DNA from: Peribacillus simplex NBRC 15720 = DSM 1321
GTDB taxonomy: Bacteria; Bacillota; Bacilli; Bacillales; DSM-1321
Length of the DNA: 64,000 nucleotides
Assembly: GCF_002243645.1 (NCBI RefSeq)
Contig: NZ_CP017704.1
Span: 2,808,001 to 2,872,000, forward strand
Direction of reading: 5' to 3'
Position 1 is the stretch's first letter. Each line of letters opens with the position of its first letter. The position numbers and the translations under genes are program-made. The notes beneath the pieces are model-generated. The model worked only from the letters and a program-made list of their open reading frames with translations, was not told the origin of the DNA and ran no database searches. Below are positions 23,737 to 32,346 of the stretch, piece by piece.

Positions 23737-26118
23737 ATGCTATCCAGTATGAAAAAGTTCTTCAATGAAAGCTCAAAAGACTTAAAGAGAATTTATAAGT
23801 TGGTAGAAGATGTGAATCGGCTAGAGGGTAAATATGAAAGATATTCAGATCAAGAATTATGCGGGATGAAGGATAGATTTAAAAGCTTATTGGATGCAGG
23901 CGATGATATATTGGATATACAAGCCGAAGCTTTTGCGGTCGTGCGCGAGGCTTCTAAACGAGTGTTGAATCTTAGGCACCATGATGTTCAGCTTGCAGGC
24001 GGTTTTGTCCTGAGTGAAGGGGGCATTGCACAAATGAATACGGGCGAGGGGAAGACGCTTGTCTCTACTTTGCCTAGCTATTTACATGCACTGTACGGGA
24101 ATGGTGTCCATATTATAACGGCCAATGAATATTTGGCCAGACGTGATAAAGAGTTAATGGGACAAGTTCATGAATTTCTAGGATTGACGGTTGGTTTGAA
24201 CATTTCCCCAATGGGGCCTTCCGCAAAACGTGAAGCTTATGCTGCAGATATCACGTATGGGACGGCAACAGAGTTCGGTTTTGATTATTTGCGTGATAAT
24301 ATGGCTTACCGAAGAGAAGAAAAGGTTCAAAGAGGACACCAATTTGCCATTGTCGATGAGATTGACAGCATCTTGATTGATGAAGCGAGGACACCATTAA
24401 TCATTGCTGGCAGGGCAAGCGACGGTACCGAGCTTCACCAGATCACGGCACAAATCATGAAGTCATTTATAGAAAATGATGATTACGAGATTTTCGTCGA
24501 GTCAAAGTCTGCCTTTTTCACGGATCAAGGGGCGTCCAAGATTGAAGGGGCCTTTGGTATCGACAATCTGTATGGAATGGAACATCAAGTGTTATTACAT
24601 AATGTTACACAGGCGTTAAAAGCCCATGCAATCATGAAATTGGATGTGGACTACATTCTCATCGATGGAAAGATTGCAATCATCGATAAATTCACAGGCA
24701 GGGTGATGGAAGGGCGAAGCTTCAGTGATGGGCTTCATCAAGCGATTGAGGAAAAAGAGGGCTTGGAGATTTCGGAAGAGAATGAAACACAGGCTATGAT
24801 TACCATCCAAAATTATTTTCGATTATATCATTCAATGTCTGGGATGACAGGCAGTGCCATGCCATCAAAGGCTGAATTCCAGGAAATATATCAGCTCCCT
24901 GTCATTGAAATTCCAACTAATAAGCCTATTATTCGAGTTGATGAGGTTGATTTAATTTATAAAGATGAAACCAGCAAAATCAGCAAAATCGTCACGGAAG
25001 TAAAACGGATTCATGATGGAGGTAGACCTATTCTGATCGGAACGACCTCCATTGAACAATCTGAAAAAATTTCGGTTCAACTAGAGAAGGGGAAAATTAA
25101 ACATCAAATCCTTAATGCAAAGACGGAAGAGGATGAAGCGGAAATCATCGCGAATGCCGGGCAAAAAAGTCAAGTGATGCTGGCTACGAACATGGCTGGG
25201 AGAGGAACGGATATAATACTTGGTAATGATGTCAAGGAATTGGGCGGCCTTCATATTATCGGTACGGAGCGACACGAGAGCCATCGAATCGATATGCAGC
25301 TAAGAGGACGTTCCGGCCGGCAGGGCGATCCTGGTTCAACACAATTCATCATTTCTTTGGAAGATGATTTGTTTGATTACTATGATGAAGAAGAAATCGA
25401 ACGTTATATCAAGAAAATCAAAACGGATGAAAATGGATTGGTGCTGGGCCCTGCTCCTGATAAATTCGTTAAAAGGGTTCAGGAAACGGTTGAGCAGATG
25501 CATCAATCAAGCCGTTACCATTTATTAAAGTTAGAACATGCATTAAATGAGCAGAGTAAAATCATCTATGCAATGAGAGATAGGATTCTTGATATGGAGC
25601 CTGGACGGATGTCGACCATTTTACTTGAATATATCGAAAAATACATTACTCGGCTCACAGCGAAATATTTCCCTGAACATATAGTGGAACCTGATCCCTC
25701 TGCCTTTATTGAAGAGCTTTCCCTTGTTTTCATGACGTTGGGTTGGCAGGCAAGTGATTTGCAGGATTTAGAAGGTCATATAGTTGAAGGAAATGCGTTG
25801 GACGCTTTAGGTGAATTGGAATCGAGACTGGTGATCTTTCAAGACGATGTGGAATGGGGAAACCAGTTGCGCGCTTTCATGCTGCAGCACATTGATACAA
25901 GTTGGATGAACCATTTAGATGAAATGAACAGTGTGAAGGAAGGCATTGGTTTAAGCGGATATGGTCAGCAGGACCCATATACGGTGTTTGAAAGGATCGC
26001 TCTCAATCAATTCAACCTTCTATTAAGTAAAATTGAGTCAGAGATAAGCATCCGTTTTATGGAATATATGAAAAGCAATCAGGAAGATGCAGCTGCTTTG
26101 GAGGGTGAGGAACGATGA
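23737..26118 (+). CDS. secA2: Accessory Sec translocase ATPase SecA2
   Basis: A 793-aa preprotein translocase ATPase that drives export of a subset of proteins through SecYEG. Walker A is MNTGEGKT near residues 99-106 and the DEAD-type box is VDEIDSILIDEARTPL near residue 208. The preprotein cross-linking domain and the second nucleotide-binding fold (MAGRGTDI, RGRSGRQGDPG) follow. It is shorter than housekeeping SecA (about 840 aa) and lacks the C-terminal zinc-binding tail, as expected for SecA2. The ATG at 23737 has AGGAGAG 10 bases upstream; an alternative ATG lies four codons later. It overlaps the next gene by ATGA. With slaP it resembles the B. anthracis S-layer secretion genes. Confidence 0.92.
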   Translation: MLSSMKKFFNESSKDLKRIYKLVEDVNRLEGKYERYSDQELCGMKDRFKSLLDAGDDILDIQAEAFAVVREASKRVLNLRHHDVQLAGGFVLSEGGIAQMNTGEGKTLVSTLPSYLHALYGNGVHIITANEYLARRDKELMGQVHEFLGLTVGLNISPMGPSAKREAYAADITYGTATEFGFDYLRDNMAYRREEKVQRGHQFAIVDEIDSILIDEARTPLIIAGRASDGTELHQITAQIMKSFIENDDYEIFVESKSAFFTDQGASKIEGAFGIDNLYGMEHQVLLHNVTQALKAHAIMKLDVDYILIDGKIAIIDKFTGRVMEGRSFSDGLHQAIEEKEGLEISEENETQAMITIQNYFRLYHSMSGMTGSAMPSKAEFQEIYQLPVIEIPTNKPIIRVDEVDLIYKDETSKISKIVTEVKRIHDGGRPILIGTTSIEQSEKISVQLEKGKIKHQILNAKTEEDEAEIIANAGQKSQVMLATNMAGRGTDIILGNDVKELGGLHIIGTERHESHRIDMQLRGRSGRQGDPGSTQFIISLEDDLFDYYDEEEIERYIKKIKTDENGLVLGPAPDKFVKRVQETVEQMHQSSRYHLLKLEHALNEQSKIIYAMRDRILDMEPGRMSTILLEYIEKYITRLTAKYFPEHIVEPDPSAFIEELSLVFMTLGWQASDLQDLEGHIVEGNALDALGELESRLVIFQDDVEWGNQLRAFMLQHIDTSWMNHLDEMNSVKEGIGLSGYGQQDPYTVFERIALNQFNLLLSKIESEISIRFMEYMKSNQEDAAALEGEER

Positions 26119-26576
26119 GTTTATATGGAAAAAGGGATAATGCAGCTTCAGATGTACATGAGTTACTAGATCAGGATGACACCGTTCATACTGCCCTGAT
26201 GTTTCACAAGGAGTGGGAAACTTCCAAGCAAGAGGAATATGTATATAAATTCCATCATCAAAGGCTGCCTGCATTAAAACCGAACCAAATTTCCATATCC
26301 GGCATCAAGCTGACTAGGGTGGAAGACGATGTAATCATAGTGGCTTTTCTACGAAATTCATTAGAGAAAGCTGTCATGTTTGATATCGTGGATTTACTGT
26401 TAGTGGATGGAGATGGAAAATTTCTCGCGAAAAAGGCATTCGATCTTAAAGAGCTTGGTGAGATTCCGGCACTTTCAAGCATGCCATGGCGTTTCTTATT
26501 CGAGGAAGGTGATATATTGGCGGAATCGATTCCTGACCAAGGTTGGAAGATTGCTTTTGAATGGAAGAGAAAGTAG
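26115..26576 (+). CDS. slaP: Accessory Sec system S-layer assembly protein (SlaP-like)
   Basis: A 153-aa soluble protein translationally coupled to secA2 (ATGA overlap). It has no signal peptide or membrane segment. The middle looks like a small beta-sandwich, with SISGIKLTRVEDDVIIVAFL and AVMFDIVDLLLVDGDGKFL, and the end MPWRFLFEEGDI fits the accessory-Sec S-layer assembly family that I recall from Bacillus. In B. anthracis SlaP works with SecA2 to export the S-layer proteins Sap and EA1. No S-layer protein or CsaB gene is present in this window, so the exported partner must be elsewhere. The family call rests mostly on context and recalled sequence pattern. Confidence 0.7.
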   Translation: MSLYGKRDNAASDVHELLDQDDTVHTALMFHKEWETSKQEEYVYKFHHQRLPALKPNQISISGIKLTRVEDDVIIVAFLRNSLEKAVMFDIVDLLLVDGDGKFLAKKAFDLKELGEIPALSSMPWRFLFEEGDILAESIPDQGWKIAFEWKRK

Positions 26577-26635
26577 AAAAACAACCGCATGATCTGTCGG
26601 CATCTGGTAGTTTCTATGCCAGAGTGCCAAAGCAA

Positions 26636-26672
26636 AGCCTTCATCCTTTTAGTGATGAAGGCTATTTGATAA
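26636..26672 (+). terminator. Hairpin after slaP
   Basis: AGCCTTCATC (26636-26645) pairs perfectly with GATGAAGGCT (26654-26663), followed by ATTTGATAATT. The tail is weak, so some read-through to the sulfatase gene is possible. Confidence 0.5.
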
Positions 26673-26819
26673 TTATGGAAGTCATTAGTGCCAAATATTT
26701 ATACTGTTTTCTGTGTGCAATTTCTCATAAATGGCAACGCTAAGTAATATTTATAAGTAATCTTCCGCAATCAGGCTTAACCAAGGCTTGGAAATAATGA
26801 AGAGGAAAGTGGCAGGAGC

Positions 26820-28586
26820 ATGAAGAATAACCTGAATCAACGATTGAAGGAGAGGCTATTTGAGATATTGTCATTTTCAATCGTGGCCATACTTTTCATT
26901 TATACGAATGATAGGATGGGTAATGATCTTTCTATTGGGATAATTACGATAATCATCGGTGTTGCCGGTTTTATTGTTTATCTGAAGGAAATAATACCGA
27001 ATCGGATCGTAAAGGGCATCATTTTTTCAGTTTTCCTTCTTTCGATCATGGTCTTTTTCCTTGGGGACATCTGGTTTTATCGCTATTATTCGACACCTAT
27101 AACCTCCTATATGTGGATGCAAAAAAGCAATCTGAATGGGCTTGGTGAAAGTATATTCAGTATGATGGAAATGAAGGATGCAATCTTTCTGCTGATAGGA
27201 ATTCCAATTGCTGAGTCATTTGTGAAGAAAAAATACCCCCTCAAGCATATGGCACTTGTGCCTGCCGTAATATTCCTGTTGATAGCAGGATTAAAGCCGG
27301 TCAAGAATATCTTTATCGACAAAGTAGATATAACTCGGCGTTATGAGGCGAATACCTTCTTGCGAAACTGGGGCCCAATCGGTCATCACGCATTGGATAC
27401 GTATGCCTATTTTTCTGACTCGGGAAGGCATGGAATGTCTTCGGAAGAAAAGAAGGACGTTTCTGATTACTTCAATAAAAAGAAAAGAAAGGAAAATGCC
27501 CATTCAGGCTCGTTGGAGGGGAAGAATCTCATTATCATCCAGGTAGAATCTTTACAGGCGTTTCCGCTATTTCAAAGCAGTGCCGGGCAGGAGGTCACGC
27601 CATTCATGAATGAACTGGCGAAAGGGGGGTTGTACTTCCCCCGTGTATATCCACAGACGGTATTTGGAAATTCATCTGACGGAGAGCTTATTGTGAATAC
27701 TGGACTATTTCCTTTAAAGCAGGGCGCGACCTTTTTTCGATTCCCTTATAATGATTTTCCGGGTCTTGCTAAGGAATTAAAGAAGTCGGATTATCAAAGC
27801 TTTGCTTTCCACGGAGATGAAGAAGACTTTTGGAATAGGCAGCATGCATATCCCTCGCTAGGGTTTGATGATTATCTTTCCATAGAGGATATGCAGCAGG
27901 ATGAGATGATTTCGATGGGCTTGGGAGACCGCAGTTTCTTCAATCAAAGCTATGATTTCTTAAAAGATAAACCAAATCCCTATTACGCTTTTTTCGTTAC
28001 TTTGACCAGCCATGTACCTTTTTCATTACCGACGGAACAGATAACATTGAAGCCTGAAGTTGGAAAAGAGAACAGTTACCTGACTAAATATTTTGAAGCA
28101 ATTCATTATACAGATTCAGCCATCGGGGATTTTGTAAAGAAGTTGAAGGATGACGGGAAATTGAAAGACAGCGTGATTGTCATTTACGGAGATCATGATG
28201 GGCTATTTTTAAAAGATAAACACGAGGTTGAAGCGTATTACGGCAGTAAAATTAGCGATGAAGAGTGGATTGAAAAATATATGCCCATTCCCGTGATCAT
28301 TTATCAGGAGGATATGGAAGGAAGAACGATTGATAAGGTAGCAGGCCAAATCGATATTCTACCAACTCTATATGATTTGTTCAATATTAAGAGTTCTTCA
28401 TACTTTGGAGAGAGCATGCTAAATGGCGAAGAAGGCGATGCTTTGATATTAAAAGGGGATTATGGTTCTCAAATGAAAATAAATGGGGAAGGCAAGGTCG
28501 ATGGATTTTCACCAGTAGACCAAAAGGAGATTGATCTGAGTGATCAAGTGATACGTTCCGATTACTTTAAACAAATGAAGGATTGA
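26820..28586 (+). CDS. LTA-synthase-like membrane sulfatase (phosphoglycerol transferase family)
   Basis: A 588-aa protein with about five membrane segments in the first 170 residues and an extracellular sulfatase-fold domain from about residue 235. Metal and substrate residues are seen in IIIQVESLQAF (Glu of the metal site), HGDEEDFWNRQ, and YGDHDGLF near residue 456. LTA synthases transfer glycerol-phosphate from phosphatidylglycerol using a Thr nucleophile in a (G)KTSD motif. Here the equivalent segment is GNSSDGE, so Ser285 stands at that position. It may still transfer phosphoglycerol or related groups to a wall or S-layer polymer. It lies 243 bases after slaP on the same strand. AGAGGAAAG precedes the ATG. 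Confidence 0.8.
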   Translation: MKNNLNQRLKERLFEILSFSIVAILFIYTNDRMGNDLSIGIITIIIGVAGFIVYLKEIIPNRIVKGIIFSVFLLSIMVFFLGDIWFYRYYSTPITSYMWMQKSNLNGLGESIFSMMEMKDAIFLLIGIPIAESFVKKKYPLKHMALVPAVIFLLIAGLKPVKNIFIDKVDITRRYEANTFLRNWGPIGHHALDTYAYFSDSGRHGMSSEEKKDVSDYFNKKKRKENAHSGSLEGKNLIIIQVESLQAFPLFQSSAGQEVTPFMNELAKGGLYFPRVYPQTVFGNSSDGELIVNTGLFPLKQGATFFRFPYNDFPGLAKELKKSDYQSFAFHGDEEDFWNRQHAYPSLGFDDYLSIEDMQQDEMISMGLGDRSFFNQSYDFLKDKPNPYYAFFVTLTSHVPFSLPTEQITLKPEVGKENSYLTKYFEAIHYTDSAIGDFVKKLKDDGKLKDSVIVIYGDHDGLFLKDKHEVEAYYGSKISDEEWIEKYMPIPVIIYQEDMEGRTIDKVAGQIDILPTLYDLFNIKSSSYFGESMLNGEEGDALILKGDYGSQMKINGEGKVDGFSPVDQKEIDLSDQVIRSDYFKQMKD

Positions 28587-28595
28587 GAAAAAGGT

Positions 28596-28629
28596 AAAAA
28601 AAAGAGGATGACTGATAAAAGCCATCCTC
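28596..28629 (-). terminator. Terminator of the LCP gene (28636-29562)
   Basis: On the minus strand GAGGATG and CATCCTC pair and are followed by eight T. It lies just beyond the LCP stop. Confidence 0.75.
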
Positions 28630-28635
28630 CATCCA

Positions 28636-29562
28636 TTATAATCCCAGATGTGCTTTCACACGATTTTGGGCTTCAAGCTTTGTATTTTCTGGAACGATGT
28701 TGTACCAAACGCCATTTACCCGTTGATTGTCACCTTCAAGTGTATATTGTTCAATATTTTTGAGGGATGATTTGTAGTTATTTTGGATACTCAACATTTC
28801 ATTGAAACTTAAATTGGTTTCCACGTTTTTACCTAGAGCTTCGAATATATCGTCATAATTGGTAAGTGTTGATAGGCTTGACCCTTTTTTCATGACAGCT
28901 TGGATAACCTGGCGTTGCCGCATTTGCCGTCCATAATCCCCGCGGGGATCTTCTTTACGAATTCGGGAATAAATCAATGCCTCTTTACCATCTAAGTCGA
29001 TCGTGCCTTTGTTAAAGGTATATCCTTTATAGGCAAGGTCCATATCATTATCGACTGTGACACCGCCAACTGCGTTCACAATATCCTGAAAGCCTTCCAT
29101 ATTCATTTTGACGTAATAATCAATTGGAATATCCAAATAGGCTTCCACTGTATTTATCGACATGGCAACTCCGCCATATGCATAGGCATGGTTCATTTTA
29201 TCATTTATACCTTTACCGATGATCTCTGTACGCGTATCTCTCGGTAAACTCAATAACTCAATCGATTCTTTTTTAGGATTAACCGTCATGACAATCATCG
29301 TATCTGATCGACCTGAGTCATTTTCTCTTTCATCCACACCAAGAATTAGTAATGAAAATGGATCTTTGCTTTTAAACTTGATGTCCTCTACTCGCTTATC
29401 CGTTTTATGGGCTGTACCCTGCATAGTGTTAACCGCACCGGCTAATGATTTATAAACTGAAGCGCCATAAACACCTGCGCCAATGAAAAGGATAAGAAGG
29501 GTGAAGCTGATTATTTTAAACGCTTTGCGTTTCTTTTTCTTTTTTTTATGTTCGGATCTCAT
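28636..29562 (-). CDS. LytR-CpsA-Psr (LCP) family wall-polymer ligase
   Basis: A 308-aa type II membrane protein. A very basic N-terminus (KKKKKKRK) is followed by one membrane segment at about residues 16-34. The LCP domain covers about 65-230 and shows the conserved Arg/Asp sites: SGRSDTMIVMT, SLPRDTR, NHAYAYGG and the late YSRIRKEDPRGDYGRQMRQ. LCP enzymes move undecaprenyl-linked wall teichoic acid or other glycopolymers onto peptidoglycan outside the membrane. Its position near the teichoic acid genes fits this. It is the TagT/U/V type; I cannot say which. A second LCP gene lies at 49155-50177. Confidence 0.88.
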   Translation of the reverse strand: MRSEHKKKKKKRKAFKIISFTLLILFIGAGVYGASVYKSLAGAVNTMQGTAHKTDKRVEDIKFKSKDPFSLLILGVDERENDSGRSDTMIVMTVNPKKESIELLSLPRDTRTEIIGKGINDKMNHAYAYGGVAMSINTVEAYLDIPIDYYVKMNMEGFQDIVNAVGGVTVDNDMDLAYKGYTFNKGTIDLDGKEALIYSRIRKEDPRGDYGRQMRQRQVIQAVMKKGSSLSTLTNYDDIFEALGKNVETNLSFNEMLSIQNNYKSSLKNIEQYTLEGDNQRVNGVWYNIVPENTKLEAQNRVKAHLGL

Positions 29563-29701
29563 TTAATATTCCTCCCTTAACCATCCCACAAAATGGAAGG
29601 TGTGAAAAAGTACCTAGTCGGTATTTTTAACTATACCTTTTTTTTGTCAAAAATAGAATAGTTTCTTTTTGTAGTTAGAGTGCATATTTTCCTTTTTTTA
29701 T

Positions 29702-29742
29702 CCAAAAAAACGAAGGATTCTCAAAAACCGAATCCTTTCGTT
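29702..29742 (-). terminator. Second minus-strand terminator between the endopeptidase and LCP genes
   Basis: AACGAAGGATTC (29709-29720) pairs with GAATCCTTTCGTT (29730-29742, one bulge). On the minus strand it is followed by TTTTTTT. It lies about 70 bases beyond the terminator of the endopeptidase gene, with no gene between. Confidence 0.7.
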
Positions 29743-29811
29743 GGTATATCATTAGAATTTTTCCTTAATTGTATAACTATAGATAAAAGACTGTGATTCT
29801 TTTACATAAAA

Positions 29812-29840
29812 TTGCCAGACTTTAAGAGAAAGTCTGGCAA
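29812..29840 (-). terminator. Terminator of the LysM endopeptidase gene
   Basis: TTGCCAGACTTT (29812-29823) pairs perfectly with AAAGTCTGGCAA (29829-29840). It starts eight bases after the gene's stop on the minus strand and is followed by a T-rich tail. Confidence 0.8.
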
Positions 29841-29847
29841 GTAAATC

Positions 29848-30888
29848 TTATAAACTTCTATAACCGATGATTTTACTTTTGAAATAAGAGTTTGAAGTAG
29901 TACTGATTGTTACTCCCTTACTTGATGAGGCATGAATAAATTCCCCGCCGCCCAAGTAGATTCCCATATGGCTTACCACTGCTTTATTGGAACCTGTCGC
30001 AAAGAAGATAAGATCGCCGCTTTTTGGTGAAGTAACTTTTTTACCCATATCATAATATGTGGAAGATGAAAGCCTCGGCACTTCATACCCAGCCTTCTTG
30101 AACGTATAGTAAATAAATCCGCTGCAATCGAAACCTGATGGGGAGGCACCCGCCCACGAATAAGGTGTACCAATTAATTTCTTTGCTTCGGAAACGAGCT
30201 TGGCCACTTTGTTCCCCGAACTTGGGGCTTCCACTTTTCCATCATCGTTTTTATCTGCAGGGGCAGTGCTTGCCGATTTACTTAATTTTAGTTTTTGACC
30301 CACTCTGATTAAATCGGACGTTAACGAGTTGGTTGATTTAAGCTGGGCTACAGTCAAGTTGGTTTTTCTAGATATCTTGGAAAGAGAGTCACCTTTTACC
30401 ACAATGTATGTAGACGAATTGGCTGGGGTCTGTGTAACATTTGATGGTTTGGAGCTGCCGGGTAAATCAATGGTAGTGGTGGTGGTTGATTTGGATACGA
30501 TAAGTTTGGCGCCTGCATAAATTCTATCGGATTTTAAGTTATTCATTTTCATCAATTCAGCAAGTGTAAGGTTATGCTTGTTTGCTATCCTGGTTAAGGT
30601 ATCACCTGAAACAATGGTATATGTGGTTTTCTTTGTTTTTTTCACGGAAACTGAAGAAGCATTTGATGTTGTTTTGGAGTTGGGTGTAGTTAATTTTTGA
30701 TTGATTCTCAAAAAGTCTGATTTTAAGTTATTAAGCTGTTTTAAGTCTTTTACCGTCGTATTATGCTTCTGGGCGATTTTACTTAAGTTATCACCGCTTT
30801 TGACTGTATATGTACCGGCAAGGGCAGGAGAAACAAAAGTCGAAGATAAAATGGCTAATGTCGAAAATGCGACAACACTTTTTTTCAC
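29848..30888 (-). CDS. Secreted D,L-endopeptidase with three LysM and an NlpC/P60 domain (LytE-like)
   Basis: A 346-aa peptidoglycan hydrolase. The start is GTG at 30888 after GAGGTGG. A signal peptide ends at about residue 25 (SPALA-G). Three LysM repeats follow (about residues 26-70, 90-133, 160-203), each with (V/I)xxGD(N/T/S)L. The NlpC/P60 domain (about 228-346) has the catalytic Cys in FDCSGF, His in SHMGIYL and the third polar residue at IHASS. It cuts the gamma-D-Glu-meso-Dap bond of stem peptides. Three LysM plus NlpC/P60 at this length matches B. subtilis LytE (334 aa) better than LytF or CwlS. A perfect WalR-type box about 60 bases upstream supports essential growth-linked control. 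Confidence 0.88.
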   Translation of the reverse strand: MKKSVVAFSTLAILSSTFVSPALAGTYTVKSGDNLSKIAQKHNTTVKDLKQLNNLKSDFLRINQKLTTPNSKTTSNASSVSVKKTKKTTYTIVSGDTLTRIANKHNLTLAELMKMNNLKSDRIYAGAKLIVSKSTTTTTIDLPGSSKPSNVTQTPANSSTYIVVKGDSLSKISRKTNLTVAQLKSTNSLTSDLIRVGQKLKLSKSASTAPADKNDDGKVEAPSSGNKVAKLVSEAKKLIGTPYSWAGASPSGFDCSGFIYYTFKKAGYEVPRLSSSTYYDMGKKVTSPKSGDLIFFATGSNKAVVSHMGIYLGGGEFIHASSSKGVTISTTSNSYFKSKIIGYRSL

Positions 30889-30948
30889 GGTTTTCCACCT
30901 CTAATATGTCTTTTTCCCTATTCTAACAAAATAAATGGATTAAAACAT

Positions 30949-30965
30949 ATTACATTTTTGTTACA
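30949..30965 (-). promoter_or_regulatory. WalR (YycF) binding site ahead of the LytE-like gene
   Basis: Read on the minus strand this is TGTAAC-AAAAA-TGTAAT, an exact match to the WalR consensus TGTWAH-N5-TGTWAH. It ends 61 bases before the GTG start of the endopeptidase. WalRK controls autolysins such as LytE in B. subtilis. Binding is inferred from the match. Confidence 0.8.
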
Positions 30966-31153
30966 AGGGGAAAATAGTAGTATTTTACTGGTTTATATTG
31001 GTTGGGTTTGAGTATTATAATCTACAATATTTTCTATATTGTGAGCCTTTTTTCACATTGTGGAGTTTAGTGTTTTCATTTGTCATTCTCTGTAAAAATG
31101 TCCCTGTTTTTGGGATGTGCATTTTCATTGAGGGGTTATTGAAAAAAATGAAA

Positions 31154-31176
31154 ACCCACTTCGTTTTACGAAGTGG
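31154..31176 (-). terminator. Terminator of the tagD/tagB-like operon
   Basis: ACCCACTTCG pairs with CGAAGTGGGT across a short loop. On the minus strand it is followed by TTTTCATTTTTTT. Confidence 0.8.
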
Positions 31177-31182
31177 GTGGTT

Positions 31183-32346
31183 TTATTTAAAAAGGAAATC
31201 AACTAAATTCCTGCTTGAATTTCCCTTAGAGTATTCATTCCATTTTTGGTTAAAGGAAGCGATCTTCATTAATGAATGATCGGCGGTACGGATTTCCTTT
31301 AAGAGCTCTTCTGTGGTAGATACCACGGGTCCGGGCATGGAAGAAGAGTAATCCTCCCAGAATCCCCGTTCCTGCACATACTTATCTAAGTCATATGCAA
31401 AGAATATCATGGGTCTTCCCAAAAAAGAGAATTCAAATGGAATCGAAGAATAATCGGTTATTAAAAGATTTGTACTGATCAGCAGCTGATTAACGTGAAA
31501 TTCACTATTGACAGGGTAAATGAACCCCGGGAATTTATCTTGTAAATCATGCTCTGCTTTTACAGCGGGATGCAGTTTTAGTAATAACGCATAATTTTCG
31601 CCCTGAAGTTCCTTGTAGAGCAATTCCAAATCAAGTGCAATCTCTCCGTTGTTCAAGCCGTCATCACGAAATGTAGGGGCATATAAAATGATTTTCTTAT
31701 GCTCAAGTTCTGGAAACTTGGCCAGCAAAGCATTACGGGCAGTTCTTTTTGATTCATCATTAAAAAAGAAATCGGTCCGAGGTATCCCGGTCCTTAGGAT
31801 ATGGGAAGCCGGTAGTTGAAAACTTTCTTGATAAATCTCGGCCATTCTCTCTGAACCTGCCGTAACATAATCGAATTTATTATATACATCTAAAAATCTT
31901 TTCCTTGCACCGGCTGAACGGTTTTGAATGGAAGGGTCTTTTGCCCCGAATTGCTTTACTGCACCGGCCGCATGCCACACTTGGACACATGTCACTTCCT
32001 TTTTGAATGCAATAGCAGAAAGAAAGCCAAAATAATTATCGATGATAATCCATTTTGATGTAGCCAGATGATAAATCGATCGGATCATGGGCATGATATT
32101 CTTTGATTCAAACGGAAGGACGATGGTTTTCCCATCGTCCTTAACTTGTATAGAACTGCTTGATTTCATTAAAAATACTTTTTGAACGGAAATGTCCTGC
32201 TTGTCCATTTCATCTGCGATATATTGGCAATTGTCCCCGAATGATGTGACAAAGGTCGTTTTGTCATATAAAGGGAAAAGTTTAAAGATAGAGAATAAAA
32301 CTTTGAAACAAAAAAGATAAATCCCTATCGCGAATTCTTTAGCCAT
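31183..32346 (-). CDS. CDP-glycerol glycerophosphotransferase (TagB/TagF family)
   Basis: A 387-aa enzyme. The frame is open back to 32463 inside tagD, but the ATG at 32346 overlaps the tagD stop by 8 bases (ATGGCTAA) and gives a length like TagB (381 aa), so I use it. The N-terminus is hydrophobic (GIYLFCFKVLFSIFKLF), fitting membrane association. The transferase domain has YAPTFRDD near residue 213, LLLKLHP and ITDYSSIPFEFSFL near residue 305, all typical of Glyphos_transf enzymes. It transfers glycerol-phosphate from CDP-glycerol to a lipid-linked teichoic acid acceptor. Whether it is the primase (TagB) or a later enzyme cannot be told. It is coupled to tagD, which makes CDP-glycerol. Confidence 0.88.
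   Translation of the reverse strand: MAKEFAIGIYLFCFKVLFSIFKLFPLYDKTTFVTSFGDNCQYIADEMDKQDISVQKVFLMKSSSSIQVKDDGKTIVLPFESKNIMPMIRSIYHLATSKWIIIDNYFGFLSAIAFKKEVTCVQVWHAAGAVKQFGAKDPSIQNRSAGARKRFLDVYNKFDYVTAGSERMAEIYQESFQLPASHILRTGIPRTDFFFNDESKRTARNALLAKFPELEHKKIILYAPTFRDDGLNNGEIALDLELLYKELQGENYALLLKLHPAVKAEHDLQDKFPGFIYPVNSEFHVNQLLISTNLLITDYSSIPFEFSFLGRPMIFFAYDLDKYVQERGFWEDYSSSMPGPVVSTTEELLKEIRTADHSLMKIASFNQKWNEYSKGNSSRNLVDFLFK

Noticed and set aside
30998-31279. 93-codon plus-strand open frame after the WalR box
   Set aside because: It runs through the terminator at 31154-31176 and into the end of the convergent transferase gene, without a start signal.
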